From: Larix kaempferi | Taxonomy: Eukaryota; Streptophyta; Pinopsida; Pinales; Pinaceae | DNA: 64,000 bases | Direction of reading: 5' to 3' | NCBI GenBank assembly: GCA_027924585.1 | Contig: BSBM01000260.1 | Location: 15,810,001-15,874,000, forward strand | Program-made: the position numbers and the translations under genes | Shown: positions 33,559 to 45,444 of the stretch, one piece after another | Position numbering within the stretch: position 1 is the stretch's first letter | How the letters are laid out: every line of letters begins with the position of its first letter | Notes under the pieces: model-generated | What the model was told of the DNA's origin: nothing | Seen by the model: the letters and a program-made list of their open reading frames with translations, nothing else | The model's database searches: none

Positions 33559-34455
33559 GGAGGCTGGTTTTTTTTTTTTTTTTTTTCCAGACTAGAGCGG
33601 CTACGACTCGAAAGGGATCTGGAACAACGCCGAATGGATTGAAACCGGCTGAATCTGGAACGGCTCGGAAATGGATTTGAAACGGCGCAACAGTGATCAA
33701 CAATAGTTCAGCTGAAAGTAGATATGGACCCCAGGTATGTGCGGATTCCTAATAGTTCAAGGGTTTCACTCGGCCACCAATGCTGTCTGACGGCTTGCGT
33801 ATTGGGGCAGTACCCCTCACTCCACGGCTCAGGTAAAACTGATAACCGCTTTGCCACAAACGACAGCTCTTGGTTTACCTCACGGGTGGGAACTAGTCAA
33901 TCAGGTAGGGGTCGTTGCCCTTTTCGCTGGCAGGTCCTCTCAATGGGCCAGCTACTTCGGGGTTCTTGTGGTACTCCTCACAATGAGTTTTAGGGCTTAT
34001 GCCCAAGTACTTCCCACAGTTAAGCGGATAGGGATGATTCCCAAATCCGAACCTGCAACAGAAAAAATTTGGGCAGAAATTCCACCCAATGTTCAAAAAT
34101 CGTATCTATATTGCTCAGAATCGCTATTATAGCATGTTTCCGGAACTGGAACAACCACTCTGCTTCTATCCATAAAAGCGGAATAGAAATTTGGGCACTC
34201 GGTCAAAACACTTTCTCGCCGCAATTTCCGCGGCCGTCACCGAAATTCTGAAAAATTGCTGATTTTAAATCAACGATATCTCCACTTTTAGAACTCCAAA
34301 TGAGATGATTTTTTTTTGAAACTGCGTATTTTTGAAAGAGGAATTTAGATATGCAATCGGTTTCTTCTGATTTTGTGCAGAAAATTTCAGAAATTGATCT
34401 GAAAGTCGCCGCCCAAAAAAAGAAAAAAAAAATTCCCACTTGTGCCAAGGAAAGT
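33559..34455 (-). other. RE4 leader
   Basis: About 0.9 kb between primer site and gag. Short open frames on both strands do not resemble any family. A poly(A) tract on the minus strand (33569-33587) precedes gag. Confidence 0.6.
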
Positions 34456-34467
34456 GCTCTGATACCA
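34456..34467 (-). other. RE4 primer-binding site (initiator tRNA-Met type)
   Basis: Minus-strand TGGTATCAGAGC, two bases inside the 5' LTR. Confidence 0.93.
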
Positions 34468-34469
34468 GA

Positions 34470-34854
34470 TGTGATATACCTGCAATAATTAATTAATACA
34501 AATACACGAGATATCAGAAATAATAGAACATAATCGCTTTTATATTGATCATGGTCCACTTCGAGGGGGCAGCCTCCTTTGAGCAAGCTCAATACAATTA
34601 ACTTCACGGTGCCTTCAATGACCTCAACACACACTTATATACTAAGTCTATGCCCAATACCATGAGTCAAAACCATGGGACATATAATACTACGGGACGA
34701 CTTACAAAGCATATGTGTCCAATACTATGGGTCAATACTATGGGCTAATATAAACTACAGATCAACAAATACTACGGGACGACTTACAAAGCATATGCGT
34801 CCAATAACAATATACTAACATAGTAAAGAGAAGGGTTTACATAGGTTCCTAACA
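34470..34854 (-). repeat. RE4 5' LTR
   Basis: 385 bp; differs from 30665-31049 at about four positions near its plus-strand left side. Followed by the TGGCA duplication and RE2 integrase. Confidence 0.93.
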
Positions 34855-34859
34855 TGGCA

Positions 34860-35284
34860 ACAATGATGTGATGATGACCTCTAGCCGAAACTGGATTACA
34901 ATTCATGAAATCAATCCCCCACTTGGTGAAGGGGCCGGTTATAATTACAGGATGAAGAGGAGATGGGTTTGCTCTCATCTTTTTGGTGAAAAACTGACAT
35001 CGCTGACAGTGTTTCACAGCTTCCACACAATCTTTGAAGATCGTGGGCCAAAAATAACCAGCACGCAGTATTTTCTGGGTTGTTGCCAACCCATAAAGAT
35101 GACCCCCACAGGCTCCACTGTGAGCATCATTCAATATTGTTTCAAATTCCTCTAAGGTCAAAAAACGACGTAAAATGGAATCTATCTGACATCTGTATAG
35201 AGTGTCAGAAATGATGAGATAGTTCTTTGCATGGCTCTTAAGTTTCCGTCGTTCGTCCCGAGAGAAAGCAGGAGGAAACCTCAA
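34860..35284 (-). pseudogene. RE2 integrase, N-terminal zinc-binding part
   Basis: HHCC domain: His in the DAHSGACGGH segment, Cys pair in HCQRCQFF, then KWGIDFMNCNP leading to the first catalytic region. The frame continues directly into 30664 once RE4 and one TGGCA copy are removed. Upstream on the same strand (35290-35590) is the connection from RNase H, with stops. Confidence 0.85.
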
Positions 35285-35589
35285 AGTCTAGAGATATACT
35301 AAAATATCCCCAACCATGGGTCAGAAGATGCAATGAGGAAGATGTGTTCATCCGGGAATGATGACTCTTCTTCATTGTGTACTATGTCACTAGGAAATTT
35401 AGAAATCAGTTTGGCAAAAACTAGTGACTTCTTTGACTTAGCGGACTGAAAAACCAAGTCAAATTCCTGCAGGATTACAATCCATTTATTGAATTTCCCA
35501 CCGATGATACGTTAAGTGAGAACATATTGAAACGGGTTGACCTCTGCAATCACTGTGGTAGTTCACAATAAGATATAGTGACATAGCCT

Positions 35590-36938
35590 CTAAACAACAT
35601 AGACAACAGCTAATGCCAACTTCTCCACGTAAGAATACTTAGTCTCAGGAGCCATTAAGGCGCGCGACAAATAGTAAATGACATGCTCTTGGAGCTTGTC
35701 ATCCTCCTGAAAAAGTACTATGCCAATTGTGTATATGGATGCAACCATATATAGAAGGAAATCCTTCATATAGTCTGGCGGGCTCAACAAGGGGGCTGAT
35801 AGTAATTCCTTTTTCAAGGCCTCAAATGACATCTGAGCAGCCTCATTCCATAGAAAATAGGTATCTTGTTTGAGTAGTCTCATGAAACCTTTTGTGATTT
35901 TGGCATAGTTAATGATGAAACGTCATAAGAAGTTGGACATGCCCTACAGACTTTGAAGTTGTCTCAGGGTTCGAGGAGGAGCAGATTTACTATAGCCTCA
36001 ACTTTAAGTGGATCGACCATGATACCACGACTGGATACAATGAAACACATTAAATGTCCAGACTAGACGTAGAATACACATTTATTAGGATTCAATCGAA
36101 TCTTGTAATATATGCACCGTTCAAACACAAGTCTTAAGTGATCAAGATGATCCCGTCTCTTGCGAGATCGCACTGGGAGATCATCAAGATAAGGTTCAAC
36201 TACGTGCTTGATATCATGAAAAGCGAAGTTCATTGCACGCTGAAAGGTAGCTCCAGCATTCTTCAGGCCAAATGGCATCTTCTGATAAGCGAAGGTCCCC
36301 CAAGGGAAAATAAAAGCTATCTTATGCTAGTCTTTAGGTTTAATCTGAATCTGGTTATATCCTGAAAAACCATCCATGAAAGAAAACATTTCATGGTCCG
36401 CACACGCATCGATGATCTGATCTATGAACAATGTGGAGTATCTTTCCTTAGGACAAGCTTTATTTAGATCCTGGAAGTTTGTGTAGACTCTAATGGTTCC
36501 TTGCTTTTTATCTACCAGAACGTGGTTTGGGACCCATTCCGTCATAGAAATTGGATAGATGAATCCGGCTTTCAGCAACTTCTCAACTTCCACCTTAATG
36601 GCTGCTGCTTTTCTAGGATTGACTGGACAGAGCTTCTGTCTCACAGGTTTAGCGTTTGGATAAGTTGTGATGACATGGTATACAATGGCGGGGTCGATGC
36701 CTGGAATCTCCTCGTAAGACTAGGCGAAAACATCACATAATTCCTTGAAAATATTGGTATACAAAGTGATCTCCTCGGGAGAACAATCTGCCCCAATGAA
36801 AAGGTTTTCCACGACTCCAGGTTTGATGGAAATGTTGATCGGAATAGTTCTCAATATGTTTGACATATTCCCTTCGGCATAAATAGCTTTCAAAGTAGAA
36901 GGGATAGTGGACAAATCAGCATTACCACTGGGTCTCAT
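35590..36938 (-). pseudogene. RE2 reverse transcriptase and first RNase H
   Basis: Gypsy RT: an entry segment ending CDVFA; fingers with NHVLVDKKQGTIRVYTNFQDLN; palm with FMDGFSGYNQI and the catalytic YLDDL (about 36180); thumb with IRLNPNKCVF. RNase H begins with FLLYMVASIYTIGIVLFQ and has YYLSRALMAPETKYSYVEKL (35590-35883). Stops include TAG at about 36720 where Trp is usual (VFAxSY), one after KPKD (36327) and one near 36063; frames change at least twice. It copies element RNA in the particle. Lineage resemblance is to Tat elements. Confidence 0.85.
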
Positions 36939-37437
36939 AAAAAAATCTCCTCTCTATCCTGTCTAGATCGGGAAGAAAATATGACCTGTGGTGCATGTGT
37001 TCCCAAGGATGTTCTAGGCCAATCATTGCTTCCAAAATAGCCTCATCAGAGGGAAAAACAATATCTAGACAGTCAAAAGAGTGGATGGAGTCTACTGACC
37101 ATGCTGGTGCATAGTCCATATTTGACTTGACAGAGACCAATGGAGTCATGATATGTTCCATTACAGCATGTTGTGAATCTAAGTAGGCCACTTCCGCAAG
37201 AGATAAGGGCACTACTGGATCCGATTCGGTGGGGAGAATCCATGGATCTGTCATTGGGCAAATCGTGAAAATATTAGATGATGAACACTCCTCAGAACCA
37301 ATAAAATGAACAGGAATAGGTAGGTCAAAAGTGCCCATTAATGACCCATAAAGTCCCGCTCCTAAACTCTCAGTAGTTGGGTGAGACTGATCAACCAACG
37401 GAAAACTCTCAGTAGCTGGGTGAGATTGATCAACCAA
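36922..37437 (-). pseudogene. RE2 protease-RT linker
   Basis: 171 codons open, in frame with the upstream protease. Two near-identical DQSHPATES / DQSHPTTES repeats lie at the start, and the rest is acidic with no known fold. It ends in the frame before the RT entry segment, so one frameshift separates the two. Confidence 0.6.
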
Positions 37438-37512
37438 CGGAATTGTTGAATCCGATGAAGTCTGGTTGTTTTTTCGAGAAAACGAAAGTTAATCAACTGT
37501 GATGATCTTTCC

Positions 37513-38190
37513 TTAGTGAGGGAACATTAAAACTCGAAAAACAACCGATAGAACTGATTGCATTGCATACGTCCAGCTCCTACCTAACAACAAATTGTAG
37601 TCAAGTGGAGCATCCAGCACTTCAACCTCTACAGACACTAGCTTACCAGCAAGTTCAACGTCGAATGATGGTAAGACTCCGTGTGGACGGAATGATCTTC
37701 CATCAAAGGTGGTAAGCAAGGTGTCCGAGGGGGATAATATGGGTGAGCCCAAAGCCTTCCAGCAAGAAATGGGCATTACACACGTAGATGCGCCCTCATC
37801 CACAACAGATCGTCCAATGGTCTTGGGACCATGGACTACTTCTATTTGGAGAGTGACGTGGTACGACAACCGAGGTTTGATATTTGACATATCAAAATGA
37901 GCAAGCATATTGGATGAGTCTACGCTCCCGATCGCTGCAAGAAGTGCACTGCATTGTAATGGACAACTCTGCAGTACTTCCAAAGTGGACATGGCACAGG
38001 GAATTTGGGCTAAATCTTCCACAACATTGTAGTTAGGAGAAACCCGCGCGTTAGGATTGTGCACATCCCGTTTGAAGACACCTTTCGAAATATTCGACAG
38101 TGAATCTACCGGTCTCTCGATGTGGATAGGGGTAGATGATTCGGGAACATCCTTATCTCTTTGCTGTGAGTCTGGAGTATAGTTTCTGGC
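37513..38190 (-). pseudogene. RE2 aspartic protease
   Basis: Active-site VDEGASTCVM (Asp codon at about 37800) with a C-terminal NLLLGRSWTYAM block, a Tat-type form with Glu where Ser is usual. The open frame from 38064 ends at 37513 (TAG or similar before the linker). The N-terminal extension to 38190 follows a TGA that fits CGA. Confidence 0.8.
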
Positions 38191-39580
38191 TCAAGTTTGA
38201 AAAAGCACGTCCGAATTAACCATATAAATAAATGATTGATTAGCAGATGAGGCATGATGAGTGCCCCTAGCACTAGAGTTTCCAGAAGCTGAACCTTGTC
38301 TGTGAGGGAAAGGATCTTTTAAGACAATTGGTTTCTTCTCACGGAGTAGCTTCTGGGCTCCTTCCATCAGAGGGCATTGATGGGTGAGGTGGTCCTCTTT
38401 GCATAACTTGCAAGGAAACTTCACTTTCTTTTTATCCTTTTTTCCCTCGACATTTTCTGTGTTCTTGGGCTTTTGGTGGTTCCCCTCCCCTTTCTTGCCC
38501 TTCTTTTTATTGTTGTTGGGATGCCGATGGCCCTTTTTATTCATCTGCACTTGTTGTATAGATTCCATTTGCGAAGGAGAGGTTGCAACTGAAGTTGCTT
38601 CCGCAGTAGACTATTTGTCAGATAAGGCGTGAACCTGCTTAGTTAAAGCTTCAAATGCTGCAGAAACTATTGAACCCATAATGCCGTCGGCATGTGGTCC
38701 AGGCTTGGGTTTACCTCGATCTATATTAGATCTCATCTCATCGGGAATAATCTCATATAAGAGCCCAGACTGAGCATACACCATATCAAGCTGGTGGGTT
38801 CCAAGGATAGCTTCCTCTTCAGAGGACACCCCAGAAGTTGCTACTTCCTTAGAGATATAAGGAAGGAGTGATTTGAGATACCACTCTAATAGGAACTCTG
38901 GAGGGATGTTGGCTTTAATGATCCTATTTCTCCTTCGCCACTCTTGAATATGGTCAGATAAGTGAGTGGCTTTGTTTTGTCTGAAGGTTGACAGAAGGTC
39001 TATGCCGACATCATATCGAACAAGAAGTTGAAAGTGATTCAGAAAAACTGTAGCCAGATCCCAAAAGTTATCATAAGCAGCTACAGGTAGTTCAATATAC
39101 CATTTAGCTACAACACTAGTCAAGGTTCTTTGAAATATCCTCAATCAGATGGAATCATCGTTCAACGAATTAGAAGAGCACCAGAGATGAAACGTAGTGA
39201 TGTGGTCACTGGGATCTTCACCGGTCTTACCTTCAAACTTTGGAATGTTTGAAGGAAGCTTAGTGGGAAGTGATGGCCATGTAGGATTGTGGTGCACCGG
39301 ATCGTTAGTGAGTTTTGAAAGTTCCGGAAAATTCAAAGTTGCCATAAAAGGTAAATGAGGTCGTTCCGATGGCATTTGGTAAGCAGGAATTCAGTAGGGG
39401 GAACCTCCCAAAACCTGGTTTGTGTACTGTTGGTTGGGGTTTCCCCTAGCCATCGGTTGTGAGGTAAAATCATTTTTAAAATTTCCCCATCCATAAGAAA
39501 GAGGATTGCTTCCCGGGGTACTCGTCCATTGCGGCTGGGTATTAGCCCCTCCGTAATGTGGGTTTAAAATGTTACCACCC
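38191..39580 (-). pseudogene. RE2 Gag, central and C-terminal part
   Basis: One frame with C-to-T-type stops at about 39143 (TGA for Arg in DSIxLRIF), 38608 (TAG) and 38188. It contains FMATLNFPEL, the gag core (WYIELPVAAYDNFWDLA, HIQEWRRRNRIIK), a Lys/Asn-rich stretch and a CCHC knuckle CKLCKEDHLTHQC (38380-38420). Its left part continues across the solo LTR at 45445: reading resumes in Gly-rich sequence on both sides of the CACCC duplication. Confidence 0.82.
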
Positions 39581-40265
39581 TATTGATGCCCCAAAAATCG
39601 TAGCATCAATCAACAAGGAATTATCCCCCATAAGTAAGCCCAATTAGATTGCTCACCGTTTGGTGTGGGGAATCCGCACGGTTAATGGCTCGGCTACCAT
39701 GTGAGATTTAAATATTTGTTTTCCTTTTCACCGGTTGTGGCCCGATCCACTGTTTATGTATTTTTATTTTAAATATGAGATGCAAGTGTTGTAATCTAAA
39801 TGCATGCAGTTAAACAAATATGATGTAAAACTGTTTAAGCAAATTTAATCTATCCTCGTAAGGAGCAAATTTAAAGAATGAGTAATAAACTGGAAATGCA
39901 ACCAAGAATTTCATAGATAGCTATTAAATTAAATAGAAGCATTTACAACAGAAAATAAAAGATTATCAAAGATAGCTTTGACAGAGATAAACATTCTATT
40001 ACCCATTTTACATAGCGATTTTGCATAGGAAAGTGAAAGCATTCATAACAGAGAAATAATTCAGATAGTTAAAGACGATCTCACAGTCAATGTATGAATA
40101 ACGTAGAAATAATTCAGCCAACATTCAACACATTTCCACAACAAAACTCCATGCAAGATTTCTTTAGGCAAAATAGAGCTTCCTTCATTGATGTAGCAAA
40201 GTAATTCACATACAAAATTAGTCTGTCCTTTCACCTGCCAAAAGTCCTTCTCTTCTCTTCTATCT

Positions 40266-40276
40266 CTATATTTATA
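40266..40276 (-). promoter_or_regulatory. Second TATA box, downstream of ORF1, in the solo LTR
   Basis: Minus-strand TCTATAAATATAGAG, followed by GGACTTTTGGCAGGTGAAAG. RE1 has GCTATAAGTAGGAG and GGACTTTTGGCAGGTACAAT at 54408-54456. It would place ORF1 in U3. Confidence 0.6.
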
Positions 40277-40370
40277 GATTTTACAAAATTGTCTCTTCCC
40301 AAAACATAACCCTAGGGAAACACAAAATTTCGTCTTCTAGTGCCTAAAGAGACAAAACAATTTCCAGCTG

Positions 40371-40460
40371 TCTTTTACAAAATATTTATACAATAAAATA
40401 TACTCCAGCTGTCTTTTACAAAATATTTATACAATAAAATGTACTCCAGCTATCTTTTAC
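40371..40460. repeat. 41-bp tandem duplication at the ORF1 end
   Basis: Two copies of ACAAAATATTTATACAATAA plus ATACTCCAGCTGTCTTTT and a partial third. Local to the solo LTR; RE1 lacks it. Confidence 0.75.
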
Positions 40461-43400
40461 AAAACTAGAATAAAACAAAGTATAATTCCAGATGGCTCTA
40501 ATGGCGCAACCGATCCTTCTGCTCTTTCTGAAACGTCCTCTTCAGCAGGCCCACTTGCTTCAGCTGGGTTGTCCACATATTTAATATAGCTGGCCCACTG
40601 GGTGATCTCTCGCACAATGGTATTTCCCCGTGCAGAGATTGTCATTTTCAACGCTATTTCATGTTTGCACAAATCTGATTTAACGTTGGCTGCTCCTGCT
40701 ACTGCTGCCTCGGTGATGCTTTCCAGAAAATAGGCATGGATAGAAGTCTACCCAATGAACCGATGGAGGTTGTCGGGGTTCAGGAAATTTATCTTCTTGA
40801 TGTATTATGTTTCTATACTCAGTTCACTTTGCAGATCCGCCAAACGCTGTTCTCTTTCAGGAAACTCATAAATAGATTGAGGTAAAAACATGTTGCATTT
40901 CCCAAAGGTTTCTATGAATTTTGAGTAGAAAGTGTGGCAGCTTTTTACAGTCTTCCAGATTTCAATACTTAGCTTCGCGCCACAATCCCTACAAAACTCA
41001 AGGATGCCACAATCCAAGTCTAATTCATCAACGGCATTGACCTGTAGGTTTGCTGGGAAACCAAATTTCCCTTCCCTCCATTCAAATTCCTTATTTATTT
41101 CCTCCAAGTGGTGTGCATACCTCTTCTTCAGCTTCAATGCCTCGACTTCAATGGCTGTCATCCTTGTTATCATTTCCTTCACCCTGCAGATTTCTCCTGA
41201 AATTAGAGTCAGTGATTGATGAACTCTCTTTTTCATCTCGCATGCTTATTCATGAAATGCAGCTAGGTCCGGCTTCTCATTTGCAACCTTGAGCTGCTCT
41301 AATAGCTGCTCTTTTTCCCGTGTTAGTCTGTCAAGATGAGGCTTAAAGGATTTATTTAGCTGCACATTGTTGGATTCAAGCTTCTCCAGTTCTCCTACGC
41401 GAGATTTCAAGTCTTTCTTCTCGCTCTCTGAGATTTCCAACTGCATCTCTAGTGAGCTCTTTTCATTCTCGAGCTGCAGGATTTGCAAAGTTGTTTCTTT
41501 CTTTTCCTCTTGAAGCTCATTGTACTTCAATCTTAACTCATTCCCTTTTAACACCTCTTTCTGCATGTTACCATTTATCTTGAAACATAGTTCCCTGTAC
41601 TTCTTAACATCTTCAACCAGACAATCAACATTATCTTTGCTTGCTTGAGCCGAAGCCACAGTGCATGATGCCGTGAACACAGGTTCAATGTCAGTCTCTT
41701 GGACAAATTTGGTTTCTGATACTCTGATTTCGTATCGATCCTCCCCAATCTTCATTTTCTTCTCTGATCTGTATACAATAACCTTCTTCCTTTTATCAAA
41801 ATAAACAAAATCCAGGTTGGCCACTTGGCGCTGCTTTGAAGGATTGTATGGGGTAAGTGCTAACTCTTCAGTGGTAACAATCCCTTCATTAGCTATCCCT
41901 GATTGGTTTATTGTTGCTAGATCCAAGTCCATGGCCCGTGGGATAGACATGCCTTTTTCCATGGCTTTATTAGATTCTTCTTCTTCTTCTCTTGCTTGCC
42001 TCTCTGCTTGCTCTTCCAGCTCTTCTAGCTCTGCTGCCTCTTGTGCTTTCCTTTCTGATAGTTCTACTGCCTCTCGCTCTTCTTTCTCCCTTATTTCCTG
42101 CAAATTTTCGACGTCTTCCTTTTTTATTCTTTCAGCCTCTTCTTATTGCAATTTGGCAGCTTCTTCTTGCCGGATCCTCTCCTCTTCGTCTTTCAAACCT
42201 TTTGCTTCTTGCTCCTGTTGAGCTCTAGCAGCTTCTGCATCTTGCTGCTGCTTGACTTCTTGCTCCTTTTGGAGTCTTTCTTATTCATCCTTTTCCTTCT
42301 TCCTGGAATCCTCTGATTGTGATGTTGCTGCCTCTCATTCCTTTTGGATCAAACCCACAGGTCTGGGGTTGGAACCTGCTCTACTTTTAGGGTCATAACA
42401 TTTTCCCAACTCAGTTAAGTTCCTGGCACCTCAAAAAAATTATTCATCCTTATCCGATAGATGTGCATACTCAAAAGTAGTTCTAACATTGACATAGGGC
42501 TCAACAACTTTTCCATTAGGATCATGCCTCCTAAAGGACTTTGTGCCAAAATGAAAAACTTCTAAGCCCTGAGCAAATTTTCACCATCTTTTGCTTTCTG
42601 GAGACTATATGCACCGATGGTGAAGGGCATTGGTGGGTACATACCTTTCTTCCTCTCATAGAGAATCTTGCTGATCCCACTCATGAAAAGCTGCCTTATA
42701 GCTTCTTTGTGTACTACAAAATCTGTGACATACCGAGGAAACAAAAAGGGAGGTTGAGATCCTCCACTCATTCGGATATAGGTGCCCTCGAGGGAGAAGT
42801 AATAGTCCCCAAACTCTTCTATGATGGGCATGGCATTTTCGGACAGACAATTCGACTCTTCTTTAAAAATGAGCTGATACAGGGGCATGATGAATTTCTT
42901 GCAAATCTGTTTGTAGTGATTTGCATATTTGTTTGCCCATGTGAGTTGGTAAGATACAAAGAGAGGGGACTCCTTTCTGCTCCAAATGCAACCCAATTTA
43001 GGAAAAAGGTGCTTGCTTAATAAGCAATCTATCAAATATGAAGACATGAATAAATCAACTTTGTTCTGTGTCAGTCCTCGTTGGGCAGCAGTTAAGTGCG
43101 AGACCATGCTGTCTGAAATTATGTCGGCCCAATTGAAGATTGTACTGGACGTGGCCGCATGGACCATCACTGGCACCTAGCCAAGCTTGAAGATGTTTCC
43201 ATTTGGCATGCTGAAAATTTGACTCAGCATTAAGGCAATGAGTCTGTAAGGAGTCCTTAGAAGCACACTCCCATACTCTTCGTTGCCTCTTTGCCTTATT
43301 TTCCTTTCAATTATTAGCATCTTCCTGGCAGAATCCAAGGGGTCTATTGTTTTCATTGCTATCCATTCATTGTCCAGCCAAGCCCTTGCCTGGGGTAACT

Positions 43401-43800
43401 TGTAGGTAGCCACGATATGCTCTAGTGCGAAGGACGCAAGACTCATCCTGGTATTATCATTAATGAATCTTGGATCAGTATTAACATGAGGGATTATCCA
43501 GCCAATAAATTCTGAGGATGGAAAAAGCTCGGGATGAGTTACTGCCTTGTGAAGGCCAGACTTCTTGATGTTCAAGTAGACCATGATTTCTTCTAAGGTT
43601 GCATTAGGGTACTTTTGATCCCTGATAAATTTGTATAACTCGCCCCACTGAAATTTTGGGGCAGCAGATCCTGGGGCTACTCCGGTGATAGCTTGTGTAT
43701 CGCCAAACATTGTTTCGAGCGAGGTATTCAACAAGATTTCTACGTCTGAGTCTGATTCGGAAAGCTTAGCCTTCTGTTTGGCAGATCTCCTGTGCATGTC
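40457..43800 (-). pseudogene. LTR-encoded ORF1 (solo-LTR copy), unknown function
   Basis: About 1,115 codons. Met at 43800 (MHRRSAKQ) is chosen over the open Met at 43854 because it aligns with the RE1 start and follows an acceptor-like ACCATAGCAG. Domains: N-terminal part to ~residue 420 with WGELYKFIRDQ, HPELFPSSEFIGWI, FPKLGCIW and NCLSENAMPIIEEFGDYYF; a long Glu/Lys/Arg coiled coil (42300-41990); a middle segment NLDFVYFDKRKKVIVYRSEKK-like; a second coiled coil (41650-41250); a Cys-containing C-terminal part (FCRDCGAKLS); and a tail to 40457. Each block matches RE1 ORF1 in order. There are stops at 43177 (TAG where RE1 has Trp) and elsewhere, plus one frame change between 42562 and 42103. 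No hit to a known family is recognised. Confidence 0.8.
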
Positions 43801-44521
43801 AAACCTGCTATGGTGAGGAGAACACAAATGAGGAGTTGAGAAGTTTATGAGCAATCATTGTTTATCCAGTCAACACATCATTCAAATCTATGGAGCTTAA
43901 CAAAACTTGAGCGTACACAAGTGTTAACTTTTAGTTAAAAACTAGCTTTTCAAAGACAAAAATAATGGATAGGAGCATTTAGACAAAGACAACCATGCAT
44001 TTAAACGAGAAACCGAGCATTGCTAGCTAGCGTTTAACAATATCCTATCATTATGAGCCGAAACATCCTACTCGGGTTGGCCTTTAAAAGGCACGAGCAT
44101 GCAGAGAATGTCGCCGAGGAATAAGGTGTTTCCTCAAAACAGTATTTGGATTTACACGAATTAGCCTTTTTAGCCATCAGACGAATGCGAGGGAAAGGCC
44201 CTTCCATAACATAGAAAATGACCAACAGGCCAGACTACGTGCTCGTGGAGCACAATGCATAGTGGCTGCAGAACTGGTTGACGGGGATGGACAAAAGCTT
44301 TGCTTTCGAACTCGCGTGAGAGATGCCTGGAAAACTAATGGGAAAAGAGGTTCTTATTGGGCACAAGGTTCCCATAAATCACATGAAAACGGGAACTACT
44401 TAAGCGTTATGCGGGTTCGGCTCTTAGAAACATCCAAAAAAAACAAAAACAGCTTTAAAGCTAACAATGAGTATTTAACAGGGTTTCCCACCGGATAAAA
44501 ATCAAAGGGAGGGGATCAAGG

Positions 44522-44533
44522 ACCTACCTGTCA
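44522..44533 (-). promoter_or_regulatory. Conserved 5' splice-site-like motif in the solo LTR
   Basis: Minus-strand TTGACAGGTAGGT-type sequence, also at 50213-50225 and 63222-63233. It lies ~130 bp downstream of the TATA box and ~720 bp upstream of the acceptor-like site before ORF1. Confidence 0.55.
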
Positions 44534-44655
44534 ATCTTAGAGTGGCTCCCTGTGGTTGACACACGTACCCAGGCTAGTGACAGTCTGAGCTTCCAATGGC
44601 GAACAACGATGCTTCTCGTTCTTGGAAAGGATGGAGTGAAAACCCCATTGGGAGA

Positions 44656-44669
44656 ATATATATATATAA
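44656..44669 (-). promoter_or_regulatory. TATA box upstream of ORF1 in the solo LTR
   Basis: Minus-strand TTATATATATATAT in a GC-richer setting. The position relative to the TTGACAGGTAGGT motif matches RE1. Confidence 0.65.
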
Positions 44670-45444
44670 CCTGGGAACTTAATTGCCACAGGGTGGGCAG
44701 TTGGAGAATTAAATGTGCACGGGGCTCAATGCGGACAATAAATCCGCACAGGCTGCAATTAAAACCTCTACCAACTTACCTTTCCCACTTACCAAAAATA
44801 TGGGTTGCACTACAAGTGGTGATTCAGATGATATTTCTTGCGCGATGGGCGACGATTTTAAGGGTAACTCCTGCGATCAAAACGTTGCTATGGGGTCAAA
44901 ACGAGATAAGAACAAAAAATGGCGCAAAAAAGAGACGGTGACGTTAAGGCCAAAGACTGCGCAACGGTCGGGCATTTTAGCTTTAAGCTTTGCGACCGAT
45001 CGACGAAAGTTAGAATTTACAATTTGGCGCAACCATCGACCGAGTTAACATTAAGAGCCGCGCAATAGGAGGCCATTTTAGCGTTAAAAATAACGATCAG
45101 TTTTGAGAGGAAAAGATCAAAACGAGAGCCTTTGGTCGGCAAAGTTAAGTCCGAATGATGCGCATCGGTCAGCCAAAATAAGGCTAAAATTTGCACAACG
45201 GTTGCAAAATTTATCATTAAGAAATGCGCAATTGTCGGTGTTTTTATCATTAATATTTGCAACCAAAGCTAAACAAATGAATTTTTCCTTAGTAGAAGAA
45301 ATACAAAATTTGCTGAAGAAGGAGAAGACTTGCAGAGTTAAACAAAACAAGCCTCAAAAGACCAAAGAACTTCTTCAAAAAATAGAAGGAGGGGCCCAAA
45401 TATTTCCAAATTTTTTGGGGGGATGTTGCAGCAACAACACACCC

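Larger units (their letters stand above)
30665..34854 (-). mobile_element. RE4: young, internally deleted chromovirus-like gypsy element
   Basis: 4,190 bp, minus strand, between perfect TGGCA duplications (30660-30664 and 34855-34859). LTRs are both 385 bp and differ by about four bases, so this is the youngest insertion here. It keeps gag-protease and parts of pol but has lost the RT palm, the integrase core and most of the chromodomain through internal deletions. It must have moved with enzymes supplied in trans, or lost these parts after insertion; the short, frame-keeping joins favour the first. Confidence 0.93.
39581..45439 (-). mobile_element. Solo LTR (5.86 kb) of an RE1-related element inside RE2 gag
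   Basis: Minus-strand LTR starting TGTTGTTGCTGCAACATCC (45439 leftwards) and ending GGGGCATCAATA (39581; RE1 has GGGGCCTCAACA). Perfect CACCC duplications flank it (39576-39580 and 45440-45444) and RE2 gag continues on both sides, so no internal region or second LTR exists. Length agrees with the RE1 5' LTR (5,890 bp after removal of RE2). In element order it carries a TATA box (44656-44669), ORF1 (43800-40457), a second TATA region (40266-40276) and the conserved terminal ~200 bp. A solo LTR normally arises by recombination between two LTRs. Confidence 0.9.

Noticed and set aside
39581-45439. Full-length element with gag-pol at 29350-39580 as its internal region
   Set aside because: CACCC duplications on both sides and RE2 gag continuing across the site show a solo LTR; no primer site follows its 3' end.
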